From: Desulfosarcina ovata subsp. ovata
Lineage (GTDB): Bacteria > Desulfobacterota > Desulfobacteria > Desulfobacterales > Desulfosarcinaceae
Direction: 5' to 3'
Length of the DNA stretch: 64,000 bases
NCBI RefSeq assembly: GCF_009689005.1
Contig: NZ_AP021879.1
Span: 3,286,001-3,350,000, forward strand
The position numbers and the translations under genes were made by a program. Of this stretch, positions 16,132 to 24,756 are shown piece by piece (position 1 is the first letter of the stretch; each line of letters opens with the position of its first letter). The notes beneath the pieces were generated by a model. That model had not been told where the DNA came from, ran no database searches, and saw only the letters and a list, made by a program, of their open reading frames with translations.

Positions 16132-16974
16132 ATGGGTATCGAGATACAGGGCCTTTCTTATTGGTATGACACTGGCGTCTGTGCTCTTAAAGATATCTCG
16201 CTAACCATTCAACCAGGGGAATGTGTTGCTTTGCTGGGTCATAACGGATCGGGAAAAACAACTCTCGTAAAACACTTCAACGGCCTTCTTCACCCCTCGC
16301 AAGGGGTGGTGTTAATCAACGGTATCCCCACCACCGAGAGAAGGGTCGCGCAGCTTGCCGGTGTGGTGGCCCTCTTGTTTCAAAATCCCGATGATCAGAT
16401 ATGCAAAAGAACGGTATGGGATGAAACGGCTTACGGCCCGAAAAACCTTGGATATGCAAACGAGCGGGTACGCGAACAAGTGAATGCGTCTCTATCCGCT
16501 TTCGACCTTCTCACCATGAAGGAGCGCAATCCCCACGATCTGAGCTACAGTGAACGCAAACGGCTGGCCATCGCTTCCGTCCTGGCCATGGACACGGAAA
16601 TCGTCGTTCTCGACGAGCCTACCGCTGGCCTTGATCCTCGGGAAATCAACCTGCTCAAAGCGGCCATGCGACAGCTTCAATCCAATGGGAAAAGCGTGGT
16701 GGTCATCAGTCACGACATGGATTTCATTGCAGAAAACATGTTGCGGGCGGTATGCCTTGAAAATGGCCGCAAATGCTTCGATGGGGGCGTTGCCGACCTC
16801 TTTGAAAAGCATTCGTTCCTTGAACAATGCGGTTTGCTACCGCCTCAAGTCGTTCAGTTAAGCTCACATTTTAACCTTCGCTTGCAAACGCTCACGCCAA
16901 AAGATTTTATTGAAAGGTTGGTCGATACAATTCACGGCCATCGCCATGGGGAAAGGCGAAGACAAACCCCTTGA
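16132..16974 (+). CDS. ecfA2: ECF transporter ATPase (EcfA', degenerate signature)
   Basis: A 280-residue ABC ATPase, partner of the preceding one. Walker A GHNGSGKT (about residue 36), Q-loop LLFQNPDDQICKRTVWDE, Walker B VVLDEPTAGLDP and switch His in VISHDMDF are all intact. The signature, however, reads LSYSERKR instead of LSGGQ. In ECF heterodimers each ATP site uses the signature of the other subunit, so one of the two sites should be weakened while the other stays canonical. GAGGAGG precedes the start. The operon ends here. Confidence 0.9.
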   Translation: MGIEIQGLSYWYDTGVCALKDISLTIQPGECVALLGHNGSGKTTLVKHFNGLLHPSQGVVLINGIPTTERRVAQLAGVVALLFQNPDDQICKRTVWDETAYGPKNLGYANERVREQVNASLSAFDLLTMKERNPHDLSYSERKRLAIASVLAMDTEIVVLDEPTAGLDPREINLLKAAMRQLQSNGKSVVVISHDMDFIAENMLRAVCLENGRKCFDGGVADLFEKHSFLEQCGLLPPQVVQLSSHFNLRLQTLTPKDFIERLVDTIHGHRHGERRRQTP

Positions 16975-17483
16975 CGACAAGCGCACCATGCGACCCCACG
17001 CCAAAACAGTGGGACCTTTCCCGGCCGGATCCCAATATTGACCATCGCCGGGTGCCCAACTTGAGAAGAAGACCAATACACCAGCCATTAAACGGGTTCA
17101 GGATACCGGGCCAAATCCGGCATGACGACCCGGAGACTTTTTGTGAGTCAATAAATATTTATATACACCTTATGACGTTTTTTAACGCTACATGCCTCCC
17201 ATCTCCTGAGATGCCAATAAATTCTCTTCGATAAAACTTAGGCCATTTAATTCAAAATATATAATTTAAATTATTCTATCATAGCCATCATGGCAAAAAA
17301 CCTAAAATAACGTTTTAAAATATTATTTGACTTTTTTACCGTTATTACGTTATTGGCAATAACTCTGAACAATAATTTACTACGTTTTAAAACGACATTT
17401 TAACATTCGTCATAACGGTTTGTGCCGTCTGGCATTGGTCTACGCGCTAACACCATGGATAAACGTGATAAAAGGAAGGGCTA
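16975..17483. other. Intergenic region between ECF operon and TonB receptor gene
   Basis: About 500 bases without a gene. The left part is GC-rich and shows nothing definite. The right part is very AT-rich and contains CGTTTTAAAA at 17311-17320 and the perfect 12-bp palindrome CGTTTTAAAACG at 17383-17394, both likely regulator sites for the receptor gene. No known riboswitch was recognised. Confidence 0.5.
17383..17394. promoter_or_regulatory. Palindromic operator candidate CGTTTTAAAACG
   Basis: A perfect 12-bp palindrome about 90 bases before the TonB receptor start. A second partial copy, CGTTTTAAAA, lies 72 bases further upstream at 17311-17320. Paired identical sites in front of a regulated transport gene suggest binding by a dimeric repressor or activator. 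The regulator is not identified. Confidence 0.4.
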
Positions 17484-19748
17484 ATGAAAAGTTTCACTTG
17501 CATCGGATCTGTGCTGTTCGTTTTGTTGACCCTGTTTCTCACGCCGGTAAATGCTCAGGATGAGAATGAGGAAAAAGATGTCGTCACCTTACCCGAAGTC
17601 GTGGTGCAAGGCCGATTCGAGAGAGAAGAATTTGTGGGGCCTCTTTTCACGGAAACCAACACCAAGACGAAAATCACCGAAAAGGGGATAGGCGCCCTCG
17701 GGCCCACGTCCATGATGTCCGTACCAAAGGCCATCAACCTGATCCCATCCGTGCATCAGCAAAGCGTGGACCCTCTGGGTCTGGCGGATATCAGCAATTA
17801 TCACGAATCGTTCCGCTTCAGAGGGATTGAACCGACGGGGGGCGGCAACCCATCCACGCCCGTCAACATGGAAAATGTTCCAATGTCGGCAAGACCGGGT
17901 GGCGGCGCCAATATTTACGACATGGAAAACTTCAGCAGCATTTCCATTTACAAGGGAGGCGTGCCTGCGGAAAAGGGGTTCGGTCTCACGAATATCGGTG
18001 GAAAAATCGATATGGAGGTCAAACGGCCGGAAGAAGACTTCGGGTTCAACCTGAAACAGACCTTGGGCAGTCATGACGCCAGGAGGACCTTTTTGCGGCT
18101 TGATTCAGGGATCCTGCCTTCCCAAACGGCCGGATTCTTATCCTATTCCAATACTGCCGCGGACAAGTGGAAAGGGGAGGGAGATTCCAAGCGACAGAAT
18201 GCAATGCTGGGGTTGAGGCAAATGTTCGGTGACAGACTCAAATTCGAATTCTTCTCCAGCTATAACAAGACAGAGGCCAACCCGTACAGGCCGCTCGATT
18301 TTGAGCAGGCCTCATCACTTGGCGAGAATTACGATTCTGATTTTAGCGACAACCGATCTGACTATTTTTATTATGGATACAACAAAAACAAGTTCGAGGA
18401 CCACAATATTCTGGCCAATATCGAATATGCCGTTACGGAAAATTCGAAAATAACGCTAAAGCCATTTTATTGGAATGACAAGGGCTATTATCAGGAAACG
18501 ATAACCATGAAAAACGGCCAGAACAGAATCCGCCGGTGGGACATCGATCACGACCTCAACGGTGTGCAGGCGGAATACTCCGTGAAGTTGTTGAACGCCC
18601 TGGATTTTGATATCGGCTATTTTTATCTTGAACAGGAAAGACCCGGACCGCCCACCTCCTGGAAATTATATACGGTGTCCGACGGCAGGCTCGTTTTCGA
18701 CAAATGGCAGATTCTTTCCAATTCATCCCACAATCGTCAGAAAACGCCTTTTGTTTCCGGTAAATATGCCATCGGTCGGTTCCAGTTTGAAGCCGGCATG
18801 AAATATCTGAATTATTCCATGCCTTCGATAACCACTTATAACACCCAGGGCATTCCGGACGTCAGTTATGAATCCGCCCTTGGAATGGCCACCACCATCG
18901 AAGCCAGTGCGAGCGTCCAATCCAAGGATTTCCATGAGATCCTTCCCAATGCCGGGGTGAGTTATGTCCTGACCGATTCACTGAGCTGTTATTTTTCCTA
19001 CGGCAGAAACTATGGCATGAGTGTGGCTCTTTATCCCTACTTCATTTCCCAGAAAAGTGCGTTCGATGCAAAGGGCATCACCCTGCAGGACCTCTGGGAC
19101 AATCAGGAACTGGAGATCGCGGACAATTTCGATTTCGGATTCAGATATATCACAGACAAACTGTATATCGTTCCCACCATCTATTATGCCAAGCACAAAA
19201 ACAAAACGGCCATCTATTATGATGCATCCCTCGACGCAACCTTCCCGGCCGCCATTTTTGATGCGGATGCCTACGGGTTTGAACTGGAAGCCGGCGCCAT
19301 GCCTTTGCAAAATCTCTCGATTTATGCATCCTTTTCCTACAACCGCTTCTATTTTTCCCAGGATATCAGCAACAAGGCAGGCGAAACGATTTCCGTGGAT
19401 GGGAATCAGGTACCGGACGCCCCGGAATTCCTCGTCAAAGGCATGGTAAGTTATCGCCTTGGCGATTTCTCCTTTTCCCCGGTTGTCCGGTACTGCTCCA
19501 GCAGATATGGAGATATTCTCCAGGAAGAAAAAATCGACGATGCCGTGGTCTTTGATTTCGATGTCACCTACAGCAAGGCCTTCCCGCAAACACCGATCAA
19601 AAAAATGGATATTTCTCTGTCACTCAATAACATCTTTGACAAGGAATACATCAGCATCATCAATACCGCCGATTATCAGACCCTCGGCTCATCCTATCAT
19701 ACGGGTGCACCGTTTACGATGTACGCAACGGTTTCGCTCTCGTTTTAG
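17484..19748 (+). CDS. TonB-dependent outer-membrane receptor
   Basis: A 754-residue outer-membrane protein with a signal peptide (cleavage about residue 24, after NA). The N-terminal plug is seen in TLPEVVVQGRFE, FRFRGIEPTGGG and ISIYKGGVPAEKGFGLTNIG, followed by a long beta-barrel of alternating aromatic strands and a C-terminus ending in Phe. The family takes up siderophores, vitamin B12, metals and glycans with TonB energy. The position right after a complete ECF transporter suggests that it supplies that transporter's ligand to the periplasm. No ExbB/ExbD/TonB genes are nearby. The plug lacks a well-formed TonB box. The 500-base AT-rich upstream region suggests its own promoter. Confidence 0.88.
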   Translation: MKSFTCIGSVLFVLLTLFLTPVNAQDENEEKDVVTLPEVVVQGRFEREEFVGPLFTETNTKTKITEKGIGALGPTSMMSVPKAINLIPSVHQQSVDPLGLADISNYHESFRFRGIEPTGGGNPSTPVNMENVPMSARPGGGANIYDMENFSSISIYKGGVPAEKGFGLTNIGGKIDMEVKRPEEDFGFNLKQTLGSHDARRTFLRLDSGILPSQTAGFLSYSNTAADKWKGEGDSKRQNAMLGLRQMFGDRLKFEFFSSYNKTEANPYRPLDFEQASSLGENYDSDFSDNRSDYFYYGYNKNKFEDHNILANIEYAVTENSKITLKPFYWNDKGYYQETITMKNGQNRIRRWDIDHDLNGVQAEYSVKLLNALDFDIGYFYLEQERPGPPTSWKLYTVSDGRLVFDKWQILSNSSHNRQKTPFVSGKYAIGRFQFEAGMKYLNYSMPSITTYNTQGIPDVSYESALGMATTIEASASVQSKDFHEILPNAGVSYVLTDSLSCYFSYGRNYGMSVALYPYFISQKSAFDAKGITLQDLWDNQELEIADNFDFGFRYITDKLYIVPTIYYAKHKNKTAIYYDASLDATFPAAIFDADAYGFELEAGAMPLQNLSIYASFSYNRFYFSQDISNKAGETISVDGNQVPDAPEFLVKGMVSYRLGDFSFSPVVRYCSSRYGDILQEEKIDDAVVFDFDVTYSKAFPQTPIKKMDISLSLNNIFDKEYISIINTADYQTLGSSYHTGAPFTMYATVSLSF

Positions 19749-19903
19749 AGCTGGAAAGACCTGACTGGAATTTTTCTCTTTTTTCAACAGCCGCCAAATC
19801 AATCCAGTGCGCAGGAAAAACGGCATGGACATGTCCGCTTGGCTCGAGTATTTTATTCTGGAGGTGGAAATGCAGGTAATTGAAGCCAAAAAAGGAGATG
19901 GAA

Positions 19904-20986
19904 ATGACGACAATGAAAAGAGCTTTCTTCCATGGGCTTGTCTCCATGGTTGCGGTCATGGTGTTGGCCCTGTTCATGACGCCCTTTGCACTGGCGGCGG
20001 GATTCAAAAGGGAATACAAGCTGCAAGTCAACGTGGGGCCGTCGTTCTACTGGGGCATCGGTGCGACAAAATTCGCCGATTTGGTCAGGGAAAAGACCGA
20101 TGGTCAGATCAACATCAAGCCCTATTTCGGCAGTGCCCTGCTCAAGGGGGCTCAGCTCAAATCCGCCCAAATGGTGGCCAAGGGCGTCATTGACTGTGCC
20201 TATGAGTCGACCATCAACATCTCGCCGGTCATACCCGAAGCCAACATTTTTCACCTGCCCTTTTTTATCAACACCTTCGAGAACCTGGACAAAATGAAGG
20301 CCGGCCAGTCCGGTCAGGCGGTGTTTGCCGCCATGCGGAAAATCGGCCTCCAGCCGCTGGCCTGGGCCGAAAACGGATTCCGGCAAGTGACCAACAGCAA
20401 GCACCCCATCGGGAAACCGGCCGACCTCAAAGGGTTGCGCATCCGGGTCGTCGGCAATCCAATGTTCATGGACACCTTTCGCCAGTTGGGGGCCGATCCG
20501 GTCAACATGAACTGGGGTGACGCCCAGACCGCGTTTCAGCAGGGGGTTGTCGACGGTCAGGAGAACCCGGTGGGCGTATTGATTCCGGTCCAGATCCACC
20601 AGTATCACCGCTACGCCACCATGTGGAACTACCTCGTTGATCCGCTGGTCATCTATTGGAACCAAAAGCAGTGGAAGGCCTTTCCTAGCGATATCCGGCA
20701 AGCGATTCAGGAGGCCGCCCAAACCTCCGGCCGGTTTGAAATCGCCCTGTGCCGGGCCGGGCTGGACGGCAACACATCTCTCGACATTCTCAAAAACGAA
20801 TTCAACCACACTATGGAGGTGCCCGATCCGGTTCAATTCATGGAATCCAAGGGCATGACCGTCTCCTTTCTGTCCACCGATCAGGTCAAGGCCTTTGCCG
20901 ACGCCACGGCCCCGGTGTTGAAGAAGTGGGCCCGGAAACTGGGAACGGACTTGGTTGACAAAGCCCGGGCTGACATGGGCCGATAG
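19904..20986 (+). CDS. dctP: TRAP transporter substrate-binding protein, DctP family
   Basis: A 360-residue periplasmic solute receptor for a tripartite ATP-independent transporter. A signal peptide (MKRAFFHGLVSMVAVMVLAL ... AAG) is followed by the DctP fold: FADLVREKTDGQINIKPYFG, KGLRIRVVGNPMFMDTFRQLG, and WGDAQTAFQQGVVDGQENP, which contains the arginine-plus-QxGVVDGQE signature of carboxylate-binding members. The ATG at 19904 was preferred because AAAGGAG lies just upstream. The arginine in KGLRIRVV suggests an organic acid ligand, but the substrate is not known. It heads a three-gene operon. Confidence 0.9.
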   Translation: MTTMKRAFFHGLVSMVAVMVLALFMTPFALAAGFKREYKLQVNVGPSFYWGIGATKFADLVREKTDGQINIKPYFGSALLKGAQLKSAQMVAKGVIDCAYESTINISPVIPEANIFHLPFFINTFENLDKMKAGQSGQAVFAAMRKIGLQPLAWAENGFRQVTNSKHPIGKPADLKGLRIRVVGNPMFMDTFRQLGADPVNMNWGDAQTAFQQGVVDGQENPVGVLIPVQIHQYHRYATMWNYLVDPLVIYWNQKQWKAFPSDIRQAIQEAAQTSGRFEIALCRAGLDGNTSLDILKNEFNHTMEVPDPVQFMESKGMTVSFLSTDQVKAFADATAPVLKKWARKLGTDLVDKARADMGR

Positions 20987-21061
20987 CCCCGACAAGGCGG
21001 CCGGGGCCGCCCCTCACTGTGTAAAACCCGAGCCTTATGCCAAACGGGTGGGGAGTATTTC

Positions 21062-21547
21062 TTGAAATCACACAAGCCGATTCGCGCAGACTATTGGATC
21101 GCCGCGCTGCTGCTCATGGGCATGGCCCTGATCGCCTTCATCAACGTCCTGAGCCGCTATTTCATCAACTTCTCCATCGGTGCCACCGAAGAGATTACCA
21201 TCAACCTCTTTGTATGGATGACGGTGGTCGGAACGGGCATCGCCTTCGAGCGCGGGGCCCAATTGGGCATGGTGACCGTTTTCAACCGGTTTCCGCTGAA
21301 AATGCGCAAAGGCCTGGTGGTGTTCAGCGCGCTTCTGGGCGCGGGCCTCTTCGTCCTGGTCTGCGGGTACATGATTCAGGCCATCTACGATGAACTAACC
21401 CTGTTTCACGCCACCAGCGCGGCCCTGGGAATTCCGGTGTGGATCTACTATGCCGGCGTGCCGCTGTTTTCAGTTTTTGTCTTCAGGGGCATTTACCGCG
21501 GCACCCTGGCCCGTCTGGCCATGCTCGACAGAGAGACGGCGCCCTGA
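21062..21547 (+). CDS. dctQ: TRAP transporter small permease, DctQ family
   Basis: A 161-residue four-helix membrane protein with the DctQ pattern: FINVLSRYFINFSIGATEEI, FVWMTVVGTGIAFERGAQLG and the terminal helix VPLFSVFVFRGIYRG. It forms the small membrane subunit of the secondary transporter. The start is a TTG at 21062 with GGGGAG upstream. Its stop overlaps the ATG of dctM (ATGA), indicating coupled translation. Confidence 0.9.
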   Translation: MKSHKPIRADYWIAALLLMGMALIAFINVLSRYFINFSIGATEEITINLFVWMTVVGTGIAFERGAQLGMVTVFNRFPLKMRKGLVVFSALLGAGLFVLVCGYMIQAIYDELTLFHATSAALGIPVWIYYAGVPLFSVFVFRGIYRGTLARLAMLDRETAP

Positions 21548-22836
21548 TGGAAATTGTGCTCATCAGCACGGTGTTTCTGGTCCTGATGACGCTCGGCGTC
21601 CCCATTGGCACCGCCCTGGGGGTGGCTGGGGTGGTCACCATCTACCAGTTCGATCTGGGCATCGAAATGCTCGGCGTCAACTTCGCTTCGGGGATCGCCT
21701 CCTTCCCCCTGCTGGCGGTTCCTTTCTTCGTTCTGGCCGGTGTGATTCTCGATCGCGCCGGGCTCGCGGCGACCATCGCCCGCTTCTTCGAACTGCTGGT
21801 GGGCAAAAGCACCGGCGGACTGGCCATGGTGGCGGTAATGACCTGCATCTTCTGGGGCTCACTGTCCGGATCCGGACCGGCGACGACGGCTGCTGTGGGA
21901 ATGATCCTCCTGGCCCCCATGATCAAACACGGTTATGATAAAAGCTTTGCCGGCGCGACCATTGCCAATGCCTCGGATCTCTCGATCATTCTGCCGCCCA
22001 GCATTGCCTTTATCATTTACGGCAACATCACCAGCGTCTCGGTCAGTGCCCTTTTCGTTGCCGGAATCGTCCCCGGCCTGATCACCGGTTTCGGGACGGT
22101 ACTGGTGGCCTATTGGGTATCCCGAAAACGCGGCTACCGGGGGCTGGCAGAACGGGGCAGCCCCACGGAAATCTGGCAGGCCTTTAAAAAATCCGTCTGG
22201 GCGCTGCTGGCGCCGGTGGTCATTCTGGGCGGGATCTATTCGGGCATCTTCACCCCCACGGAAGCCGCGGTGGTGGCCGTTTTTTACAGCCTGTTCGTGG
22301 CCGTCTTCGTCTACCACTCGATCCACTGGCGTGACATGATCGACATGCTTGTGGACGCCGCGGTCACCAGTTCGGTAATCATGTTCATCGTGGTCTTCGC
22401 CGGCATTTTCACCTGGACCGCCTCGGTCATCGGGGTCATCGACAAGGCCGCCGCACTGATCGTGGGCATCGCGCCCAATGCCGTGGTGATGATCATTCTG
22501 GTCGATCTGCTGTTGCTGGCCCTGGGTATGGTGCTGGACGCCATCAGCATTTCCTACCTGCTGATGCCCATTCTCATCCCGGTGCTCAAGGCTTTCGGCA
22601 TCGATCCCGTCTGGTACGGTGTGATTTTCATTTCAGCCCTGGCCGTGGGGCAGGCCACACCGCCGGTGGGCGTCAACCTGTTTACCGCCGCCAACCTGAT
22701 CGGCAGTGACGTGGACAGTGTGGCCAAAGAGGCCATCCCATACGTCCTCATGGACGCGATCGTCCTGATCCTTCTGTCCCTGCTGCCCATCCTCTCCCTG
22801 TACCTGCCGATCAAGGCAGGATTATACGCGCCATAA
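21547..22836 (+). CDS. dctM: TRAP transporter large permease, DctM family
   Basis: A 429-residue membrane protein with about 12 transmembrane segments that carries the substrate with sodium ions. Family marks are GVPIGTALGVAGVV, the SGSGPATTAAVG segment, ANASDLSIILPPSIAFIIYG and the mirrored second half with GQATPPVGVNLFTAA. The ATG at 21547 overlaps the dctQ stop. Together with DctP and DctQ it makes a complete TRAP system for a small organic acid. Its placement after the TonB/ECF genes may be coincidence. Confidence 0.93.
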   Translation: MEIVLISTVFLVLMTLGVPIGTALGVAGVVTIYQFDLGIEMLGVNFASGIASFPLLAVPFFVLAGVILDRAGLAATIARFFELLVGKSTGGLAMVAVMTCIFWGSLSGSGPATTAAVGMILLAPMIKHGYDKSFAGATIANASDLSIILPPSIAFIIYGNITSVSVSALFVAGIVPGLITGFGTVLVAYWVSRKRGYRGLAERGSPTEIWQAFKKSVWALLAPVVILGGIYSGIFTPTEAAVVAVFYSLFVAVFVYHSIHWRDMIDMLVDAAVTSSVIMFIVVFAGIFTWTASVIGVIDKAAALIVGIAPNAVVMIILVDLLLLALGMVLDAISISYLLMPILIPVLKAFGIDPVWYGVIFISALAVGQATPPVGVNLFTAANLIGSDVDSVAKEAIPYVLMDAIVLILLSLLPILSLYLPIKAGLYAP

Positions 22837-22893
22837 ACTGCGGTCGCCGGCGTTTTCAGCATTGGGGAAAAAGTTAGAAATATAAAATAGCTG

Positions 22894-22921
22894 TTGACAT
22901 GGCTTACTTTCTGAGTATAAA
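22894..22921 (+). promoter_or_regulatory. Strong sigma-70 promoter before feoA
   Basis: TTGACA (22894-22899) and TATAAA (22916-22921) are separated by 16 bases and lie about 30 bases before the feoA-like start codon. This is the best-formed housekeeping promoter seen in the window. An operator for an iron regulator was not recognised. Confidence 0.6.
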
Positions 22922-22956
22922 CATCACTCTCTGAAAAGATCATGAATGGAGGACGC

Positions 22957-23226
22957 ATGCGAGGACGCGGATGCAAAAAACGAGAACGCTGCAGATGCTG
23001 CATGCTTAACGATGTAAAATGCGGTCAACGGGCCAGAATCCAATGCCACCACGCTACCGGTGCCATGCGCCGGCGCCTGCTTGACCTTGGCTTTCTGCCC
23101 CATGCCGAGGTCGATGTCATTCGAAGAGCCCCGTTCGGCGACCCGATTCAATGTCGGGTGGCCAATTGCAGCGTCGCCTTGAGCCGCTCGGAGGCAAAAC
23201 TCATCGAAGTCGACGTGGATACATGA
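22957..23226 (+). CDS. FeoA-domain protein, orphan
   Basis: An ~89-residue protein with a Cys/Arg-rich N-terminus (GRGCKKRERCRCCMLNDVKCG) and a FeoA/SH3-like domain: GQRARIQCHHATGAMRRRLL, DLGFLPHAEVDVIRRAPFGD, CSVALSRSEAKLIEV. FeoA assists the ferrous iron permease FeoB, but no feoB follows; the next gene is on the other strand after a long repeat. The start at 22957 is chosen because GGAGG lies 4 bases before it; an ATG 15 bases upstream has no such signal. The extra cysteines (C-x6-C-x-CC) could bind metal. It could be a stand-alone iron regulator. Confidence 0.8.
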   Translation: MRGRGCKKRERCRCCMLNDVKCGQRARIQCHHATGAMRRRLLDLGFLPHAEVDVIRRAPFGDPIQCRVANCSVALSRSEAKLIEVDVDT

Positions 23227-23305
23227 CTGTCGCCGCTTTCCATTCCCGCCACGGTAACCTGCCATCAACCCAAAAGATTTAACCAGACTTGATTTTAAAT
23301 GCCGA

Positions 23306-23327
23306 AGCCGGGAGGCATCTCCCGGCT
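23306..23327. repeat. 22-bp perfect hairpin downstream of feoA
   Basis: AGCCGGGAG and CTCCCGGCT pair around a GCAT loop. No run of T follows on either strand, so it is a stable hairpin rather than a standard intrinsic terminator. It may protect or end the feoA transcript. Confidence 0.4.
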
Positions 23328-23398
23328 CCGGAAACCACCGATTGCCGACAAACGGTGGGCGTGCATGCATTGATGGTCTCGTAAAAAATCTCCGTTCA

Positions 23399-23522
23399 GA
23401 CGGATTCGTAAAAAGCCCGAGATCAAGGCTTGCGAATCCTGAGGAATGAGGCGTACTGATCGTACTCCGCAGTGACGAAGGATGAAGCGTAACGCCGATA
23501 TCGGGCTTTTTACGAATCCGTC
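23399..23522. repeat. 124-bp palindromic repeat element
   Basis: The arms GACGGATTCGTAAAAAGCCC and its complement at the right end enclose a GC-richer core containing a GTACTGATCGTAC palindrome. Around it, the 10-bp sequence CATGCATTGA occurs on both sides (from 23364 and from 23522), compatible with a target duplication of a slightly larger insertion. It carries no gene. I recall similar palindromes with TTTTTACGA arms being common in sulfate-reducer genomes. Confidence 0.75.
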
Positions 23523-23537
23523 ATGCATTGAAACTGG

Positions 23538-24635
23538 TCAGAATTCTATTGCCAACTGCGCGGTAAAGGCATCCTCTTCATCATCGTTTTCGAATTCGCC
23601 ATGGGCATATTCGAAAGCCAGTGTGGTCGCTTTAAAGATACCGAGGCTGAATGAACCCATGTAGCGGGTTTCTGGAAACGCGTTTTCGGCCTCATCCGTT
23701 CCCTGCAGGGCTGCCGCCACGACGGCCTCTTTTTCACCTATGGCGAAGGTGTAGCCGACTTCAAGGTTCCAGGCGGAAATTTCGTCCTGGGGCGCCTCGC
23801 CGACCCACTCGATTTCGTCCAGGGCGGTAATATACTCGCCGATCAGGGTAACCGGCCCAATGCCGACGATGGCGTATGCCCCCAGGCCGGCGGCATAGTC
23901 GTTCAGCTCCAGGCCCTCTTCATCGATGATGTCCTCCCATCCGTCGGCGTCGATCAGGTTGTTGATATAGCTGATCCCGGCGTCGATGGTGAAGGTATCG
24001 CTTTCCATGGTGTAGCCGGCATTGGCCCCGAAGTTGTCGATGTGATCGTCGTCTTCGTCCGCCTCATCCACATCGCCGTTGAAGATAAAGGCCGATCCAT
24101 AGAAGCCACCGCTCTCCACGCCCACCTGGATGGCGGCTTCACGGGTCTCGGCGATCTCCAGGGTCAGGGGATCGGAAATCATGTGGGACTCGAAGTTGCC
24201 GAAGGGCACGTACATCTCGCCGACAGTCAGGAAGGCCGGGATCACGTCTTCGCCACTGAGGGTAATGGTAGCTTCGTCAATGACAATGTCTTCGCCGTCT
24301 TCGTATAGAAACAGGATGTGGCCGGAGACATGCTTGACGATTTCGGCGTCAACCCCCAGTTCCACGGTGGCAACGGAAATGTCGCTTTCGTCGGTGCTGT
24401 CGCCGCCCTCCGGGTCGGTACTGACATAACCGGCCTCCACTTCGATGGTGCCGCTCAGGGTGATGCGTTCATTCCATTTATCAGGCAATATTCCGCCTTC
24501 GGCACCCAATTTGGCTTCCAGTTGCCGGATCCGGTCGGACAACTCCTGATTGGACATCGCTTCGGCGTAAACCGTGGCAGTAAAAAATATCCCGCATAGG
24601 GCCAGACAGGCCAGAAGGGTCATTGCTCTTTTCAT
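23538..24635 (-). CDS. LbtU-family porin (siderophore/metal porin-like)
   Basis: A 365-residue outer-membrane protein: signal peptide ending in VYA, a short coiled segment SNQELSDRIRQLEAKLG, then a beta-barrel rich in Asp/Glu loops and closing with Phe (AQLAIEF). The match to the LbtU siderophore-porin family of Legionella and deltaproteobacteria rests on the N-terminal coil plus the barrel pattern (ITLSGTIEVEAGYVS, GEMYVPFGNFESHMISDPL). The acidic loops would suit cation passage. The gene is preceded, at 24757-24870 on the same strand, by a structured RNA ending in a terminator, so it may be under attenuation control. The same element precedes the MoxR operon. Confidence 0.75.
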   Translation of the reverse strand: MKRAMTLLACLALCGIFFTATVYAEAMSNQELSDRIRQLEAKLGAEGGILPDKWNERITLSGTIEVEAGYVSTDPEGGDSTDESDISVATVELGVDAEIVKHVSGHILFLYEDGEDIVIDEATITLSGEDVIPAFLTVGEMYVPFGNFESHMISDPLTLEIAETREAAIQVGVESGGFYGSAFIFNGDVDEADEDDDHIDNFGANAGYTMESDTFTIDAGISYINNLIDADGWEDIIDEEGLELNDYAAGLGAYAIVGIGPVTLIGEYITALDEIEWVGEAPQDEISAWNLEVGYTFAIGEKEAVVAAALQGTDEAENAFPETRYMGSFSLGIFKATTLAFEYAHGEFENDDEEDAFTAQLAIEF

Positions 24636-24756
24636 CGATTTTCTCCTTTTTTAACGAATGCATTTTGTTTCATTTGGGTTTTGCCGTTGCTGTGGCGGCA
24701 AGGCCGACAGCGGCTTCTTACTCCGGTGAAAATTACGGTTTGGCGCCCTCCTTTCT

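Noticed and set aside
19853..20995. 380-codon open frame antisense to dctP
   Set aside because: No motif or start signal; the plus-strand frame is a complete DctP with signal peptide.
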